This document shows, piece by piece, positions 60,822-64,000 of a stretch of DNA of 64,000 bases. The stretch comes from Candidatus Pantoea floridensis (GTDB lineage: Bacteria > Pseudomonadota > Gammaproteobacteria > Enterobacterales > Enterobacteriaceae). The stretch lies in the NCBI RefSeq assembly GCF_900215435.1, contig NZ_OCMY01000001.1:248001-312000 (forward strand), read 5' to 3'. The translations under genes and the position numbers were made by a program. Within the stretch, counting starts at the first letter, position 1. Each line of letters begins with the position of its first letter. The notes under the pieces were generated by a model that ran no database searches, had not been told where the DNA came from, and worked only from the letters and a program-made list of their open reading frames with translations.

Positions 60822-61970
60822 ATGACTCAGCAAACCCTGCGCCATCACCCTCAGCTGTTCCAAAGCTTCTTTCAAGGCAGTTTTCCCTGTTCCACTGCCT
60901 GTCGGGCAGGCGGACGCAGACTGGATATGGTGATCAGCAGCGGGCATGACATGCTGCTGGAAAAAGATTATGCCGCGCTAGCACAAGAAGGATTACGCAC
61001 GGCGCGCGATGGTGCGCGCTGGCATCTGATTGAAGCCACACCCAATGAATATGACTGGCGCTCGTTTCTGCCCATGGTGCACGCTGCAGCGCGTCATGAT
61101 GTGCAGATTATCTGGGAGCTGGCGCATTTCGGCTACCCCGATCATCTTGATATCTGGAAAGCCAGCTTTGTCGATCACTTTGAGCGCTTCGCGCGCGCGA
61201 TGGCGCAGCTGATGCATGACGAAGGCGTTGAAAAACCGTTTTTTACACCGATTAATCAAATTTCATTCTGGTCGTGGGCGGGCGCCGACGTATCCTGGCT
61301 CGATCCTTATGCCAGCGATCGTGGCAGAGAATTAAAACGCCAGTTAGTCCGCGCCTCGCTGGCGGCGATGCACGCCATTCGAGACGTTTATCCGGATGCA
61401 CGCTTTGTGTTGACCGATCCGCTGGTACAGGTAGCAACGCATCCCGATAATCCAGACAGTAAACCTTACGCCGACGCGCAGCATCAGGCGCAATTTGAAG
61501 CCTGGGATTGGCTGGCCGGACGCGATGCACCGGAACTGGGAGGCCGCGAGGATTTTCTCGATATTCTTGGCCTCAATTATTACCCCGATAATCACTGGTT
61601 CTTTTCAGGTGAAACCATTCCGCTCGATCACCCAACGCGTCAACCGCTGCACCGTTTGCTGATGCAGTGCTGGCAACGCTATCAGCGTCCCATGCTGCTG
61701 GCAGAAACCGGGGCCGAAGGTGATGCGCGTGCGCCCTGGCTGCGTCAGGTGAGCGAAGAAGCGCGGCTGGCGTTAGAGCACGGTGTGGCGCTGGAAGGTA
61801 TTTCACTCTATCCGGTGGTGGAGTATCCGGCATGGGCCGACGATAGACGTTCACCAGGCGCGCTGTTTGGCCTGGGCGATCCTAACGGCAATCGCACTCT
61901 GCATGAAGCGCTGGCGCTGGAGTTACGCAGTCAACAGATTAAGTGGCAAAGCTGGCAGAAAAGGGATTAA
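60822..61970 (+). CDS. GH1-like (beta/alpha)8 protein with NQ in place of the acid/base NE
   Basis: A 382-residue cytosolic protein resembling family 1 glycosyl hydrolases but shorter than the usual 450-480. RRLDMVISSGHD near residue 32 and WELAHFGYPDHLD near 98 fit the early barrel, and LGLNYYPDNHW is near 250. The nucleophile-type Glu is kept (E295 in LLAETGAEG), but where the acid/base Glu is expected the sequence reads FTPINQISFW with Q146. Among GH1 enzymes, plant myrosinases have the same Glu-to-Gln change. I chose the ATG at 60822 because AGGAGAGGA precedes it. Substrate unknown; loss of glycosidase activity is possible. Confidence 0.7.
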   Translation: MTQQTLRHHPQLFQSFFQGSFPCSTACRAGGRRLDMVISSGHDMLLEKDYAALAQEGLRTARDGARWHLIEATPNEYDWRSFLPMVHAAARHDVQIIWELAHFGYPDHLDIWKASFVDHFERFARAMAQLMHDEGVEKPFFTPINQISFWSWAGADVSWLDPYASDRGRELKRQLVRASLAAMHAIRDVYPDARFVLTDPLVQVATHPDNPDSKPYADAQHQAQFEAWDWLAGRDAPELGGREDFLDILGLNYYPDNHWFFSGETIPLDHPTRQPLHRLLMQCWQRYQRPMLLAETGAEGDARAPWLRQVSEEARLALEHGVALEGISLYPVVEYPAWADDRRSPGALFGLGDPNGNRTLHEALALELRSQQIKWQSWQKRD

Positions 61971-62140
61971 GACTGCTGGGTGTTTACCCTGTTCTGAGGA
62001 CAGGTTTGGACATCCAAGGTTGGATCCACCGGGTGACGCACGTCGGTGAGCCAGGTCATGGTGAAGAGAAACACCACGCCAATCAAACAGGCGGATAACA
62101 GGCCAATTATAGCGATCAGTTTGTCATCTCTGGATTCCAT
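61967..62140 (-). CDS. 57-residue single-pass membrane protein
   Basis: I do not recognise this protein. It reads MESRDDKLIAIIGLLSACL and onward: a charged N-terminus, one hydrophobic helix at about residues 8-31, then a polar tail with a single Cys and PVDPTLDVQTCPQN. GAGGAG lies 6 bases before the ATG. Its stop codon shares the palindrome TTAA with the stop of the convergent GH1-like gene. It follows another tiny membrane protein by 39 bases on the same strand, so the two are probably an operon. Confidence 0.65.
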   Translation of the reverse strand: MESRDDKLIAIIGLLSACLIGVVFLFTMTWLTDVRHPVDPTLDVQTCPQNRVNTQQS

Positions 62141-62179
62141 CGACATCTCCTCACAAACCTCCCTTTCCCGTTGCTGACG

Positions 62180-62323
62180 TTAACTCATCCACAGCGTAAT
62201 CATCAGGACGAAGATTATAAGGGTAACCGACGTCACTGCAAGCACCACTATGGCGAAGAGCGCATCATCCAGCGGTTGGCGATAAGGTTCGTCGTGATCG
62301 TCAGGTGGTGCAGGTGAACTCAT
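62180..62323 (-). CDS. 47-residue single-pass membrane protein
   Basis: An unrecognised protein starting MSSPAPPDDHDEPYRQPLDD, with one strongly hydrophobic helix at about residues 21-45 and almost no C-terminal tail. The ribosome-binding site is weak (GAG 6 bases upstream). The acidic Pro-rich N-terminus would lie in the cytoplasm or periplasm depending on insertion. It lies 130 bases downstream of the TonB receptor and just upstream of the 57-residue protein. Coding status rests on the size of the hydrophobic helix and the pairing. Confidence 0.5.
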   Translation of the reverse strand: MSSPAPPDDHDEPYRQPLDDALFAIVVLAVTSVTLIIFVLMITLWMS

Positions 62324-62421
62324 GGTGACTCAAACATAGGGCGAGTTTTCGAGCAGGATTGCCGAGGAGAGTGTAATGCAAAGTGCCGTAAGGTACAGGA
62401 TTATTTCTCAACAGGATGATA

Positions 62422-62445
62422 ACGGGGCGTGAAGACGCCCCGTTG
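62422..62445 (-). terminator. Hairpin downstream of the TonB receptor gene
   Basis: AACGGGGCGT-GAAG-ACGCCCCGTT is a perfect 10-bp stem nine bases after the receptor stop codon. On the minus strand no T-run follows, so it may be a 3' protective structure or a weak terminator. Confidence 0.55.
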
Positions 62446-62453
62446 GGTACAGA

Positions 62454-64000
62454 TTAGAAATCGTAGCTCAATGAGACTTTTACGGTGCGTGGTTCGCCCT
62501 GTGACAAATAGGTGCCGCTGTCATCCACGTTTGCCCAATATTTCTCATTGGTCACGTTATCAACGCCCACGCGCCACACCATATCGTTCTGATTAACTTT
62601 CATGCGATAACGCAGCCCTATGTCCAGCGTAGTGTAATCGTCCAGTTTCATGTTATTCGCTAGGTCAGCGTACTGAGAGCCGGTGTAATTCAGCAAAGCG
62701 GTTGCGGTGAGTCCATCGACCGGTTTGATGTCGTACTCCGCGCCCAGCGCCGCAGTGAAGCGCGGCACGCCAATGGCATTCTTGCCATTTTGATCGCTGT
62801 CGCCCGTTTTTGTCATGTCTGGATCAATCCAGGTCGCGCTACTGTTGAGGCGCAGGCCCAGCACCGGTTCACCGAAGACGTTCAGTTCCACGCCGCGATT
62901 ACGCTGTTCACCATTCAGCTGGTATACGTTGTTATTTTTCACGCCAACCGGCTGTTTGATTTCAAATAGCGCCAACGATCCGCCTACGCGACCAAAGTCC
63001 GCTTTTACGCCCACTTCATTCTGTTTGGCATGCACAATCCCGGTTACGCTGCCGTAGTTGCTGGTACCAAACGGTGCAGCAGTGCCCGGCGTCAATGATT
63101 CGGTATGGTTGGCATACAGCGAGATGTTTTCGGTGGCTTTATACAGCAGCCCATAAGCTGGCAACCAGCGACTGCTGTCAAAGCGGGTGCCGGCATCTTC
63201 CGCCCCGTCGTAACCATAGTTACGCACCACCACCTTCTGATGGCGAGCCCCCAGCGTTGCCAGCAAGGTGTCATCAAAGAAGCCCAGCGTATCGCTCAGC
63301 AGATAACCTTGTGAACGCGAGCGGTAAGTGGTCAAAGGATCGCTAAATTTGGTGCCGCCGGAGAAAACATTGTCCGGCTCGGTCACATCCTGCGGCTGGT
63401 AAATATTCACATCGGCATCATTACCCGACGACATGCGGTAACTGTTTTTGGCATTCGCGGTCATCGCCGAGTAACCAACGTTAACTTTATGCGTCACCGG
63501 ACCGGTAGTGAAATCGCCACGCAGCCCCACCATGCCGCTCATGTTGTCTTGCACACGGTTGGTTCTGAAACGGCCAATAGTGGCGTTGCCTGCGCTATCC
63601 AACACCTTTGGAATACCGTAGTTGCCCACCTCATGCGTGTGCTGCGCGCCAAGTCCCGCATAGGCGGTCCACTGATCGGTCAGATCGTACTCGGCTTTCG
63701 CCAATCCGAATTCTGATTGAATATCGCTGAACACCCAGTTCTGGCTGTAGTTTTTCGAGTTAGACGGCACATCAGGAATGAAATCAATATTGCTGATATT
63801 GATGCCATTACGCGCATCGTGGAAAGTTTTCTTCTGATAACCCACGTCCAGCGACGTGCGCAGACGATCGCCACGATAATCCAGACCAAGTGATGCCGCC
63901 GTAGTCCGTTTTTTCTCGCCGTCTATCTCGGTGCCGCCTTCACGATTCACCGCATTCAGACGCACGCCAAACTGGTTGTTGTCGCCAAAACGACGGCCAA
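62454..64000 (-). CDS. TonB-dependent siderophore receptor (C-terminal part)
   Basis: Outer-membrane beta-barrel that imports ferric siderophores with energy from TonB. About 514 residues are visible; the frame stays open to the right edge, so the signal peptide, TonB box and plug lie outside. The barrel shows alternating aromatic strands (LRTSLDVGYQKKTF, SLYANHTESLTPG), the late family segment WRVGVDNVTNEKYWANV and the terminal Phe of YDF needed for barrel assembly. It resembles the FhuE/FoxA-type siderophore receptors. Ligand cannot be told from this part. E. coli fhuE lies instead between hinT and ptsG. Confidence 0.9.
   Translation of the reverse strand, partial: GRRFGDNNQFGVRLNAVNREGGTEIDGEKKRTTAASLGLDYRGDRLRTSLDVGYQKKTFHDARNGINISNIDFIPDVPSNSKNYSQNWVFSDIQSEFGLAKAEYDLTDQWTAYAGLGAQHTHEVGNYGIPKVLDSAGNATIGRFRTNRVQDNMSGMVGLRGDFTTGPVTHKVNVGYSAMTANAKNSYRMSSGNDADVNIYQPQDVTEPDNVFSGGTKFSDPLTTYRSRSQGYLLSDTLGFFDDTLLATLGARHQKVVVRNYGYDGAEDAGTRFDSSRWLPAYGLLYKATENISLYANHTESLTPGTAAPFGTSNYGSVTGIVHAKQNEVGVKADFGRVGGSLALFEIKQPVGVKNNNVYQLNGEQRNRGVELNVFGEPVLGLRLNSSATWIDPDMTKTGDSDQNGKNAIGVPRFTAALGAEYDIKPVDGLTATALLNYTGSQYADLANNMKLDDYTTLDIGLRYRMKVNQNDMVWRVGVDNVTNEKYWANVDDSGTYLSQGEPRTVKVSLSYDF

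Noticed and set aside
1..64000. CRISPR arrays, tRNA or rRNA genes, IS elements, prophage genes
   Set aside because: I looked for regular spacer-repeat patterns, transposase-like or phage-like proteins and cloverleaf-type sequences and saw none.

Overview
The window is about 64 kb of an enterobacterial chromosome. Gene content and order match the 24-25 min region of Escherichia coli, from ycfJ through ptsG, the fab cluster, rne, the flg cluster, murJ and pyrC to the opg genes. Protein divergence from E. coli, the accessory genes and moderate-to-high GC point to the Erwiniaceae, most likely Pantoea or a close relative. The species assignment is an inference. No prophage, insertion sequence, CRISPR array, rRNA or tRNA was seen.

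Layout. 1-5.7 kb: ycfJ (cut by the window edge), ndh with a TTG start and a textbook FNR box, then a tight minus-strand operon hinT-ycfL-lpoB-thiK-nagZ-ycfP. 6-8.8 kb: an accessory pair, rhiT-rhiN-like, for rhamnogalacturonan oligosaccharide uptake and cleavage, behind a KdgR-like operator. E. coli carries fhuE at this point. 8.8-22.9 kb: ptsG, tatD-family ycfH, holB, tmk, mltG, pabC, the fatty-acid/phospholipid cluster fabF-acpP-fabG-fabD-fabH-plsX-rpmF-yceD, then yceF and rluC. 22.9-26.8 kb: a long leader and rne. 26.9-38.6 kb: the flagellar rod/hook cluster flgBCDEFGHIJKL on the minus strand and flgA, flgM, flgN on the plus strand, with two near-perfect sigma-28 promoters. 38.6-52 kb: murJ, mviM (yceM), yceH, rimJ, mdtH, yceB, pyrC with a PurR box and a nucleotide-sensing leader, dinI with a LexA box, an unassigned small helical protein, bssS, solA, yceJ-yceI, trhO and lpxL. 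52-59.2 kb: an AT-rich stretch with a small cysteine-rich protein, then msyB, yceK, opgH, opgG and opgC. 59.2-64 kb: clsC, a divergent GH1-like protein, two very small membrane proteins, and a TonB-dependent siderophore receptor that runs off the window.

The genes fall into recurring themes. Envelope synthesis and recycling includes lpoB, nagZ, mltG, murJ, lpxL, opgGHC, clsC and the fab/plsX set. Motility is ordered as in E. coli. Several promoters carry recognisable switches: FNR, KdgR-like, Mlc-like, LexA, PurR, sigma-28 and possible sigma-S sites. The least explained items are the GH1-like protein whose clan GH-A acid/base Glu is Gln, the pair of 47- and 57-residue membrane proteins beside it, the small CxxCC protein in the AT-rich stretch, a 99-bp nested palindrome downstream of rhiN, and a perfect 14-bp operator-like palindrome upstream of mdtH.
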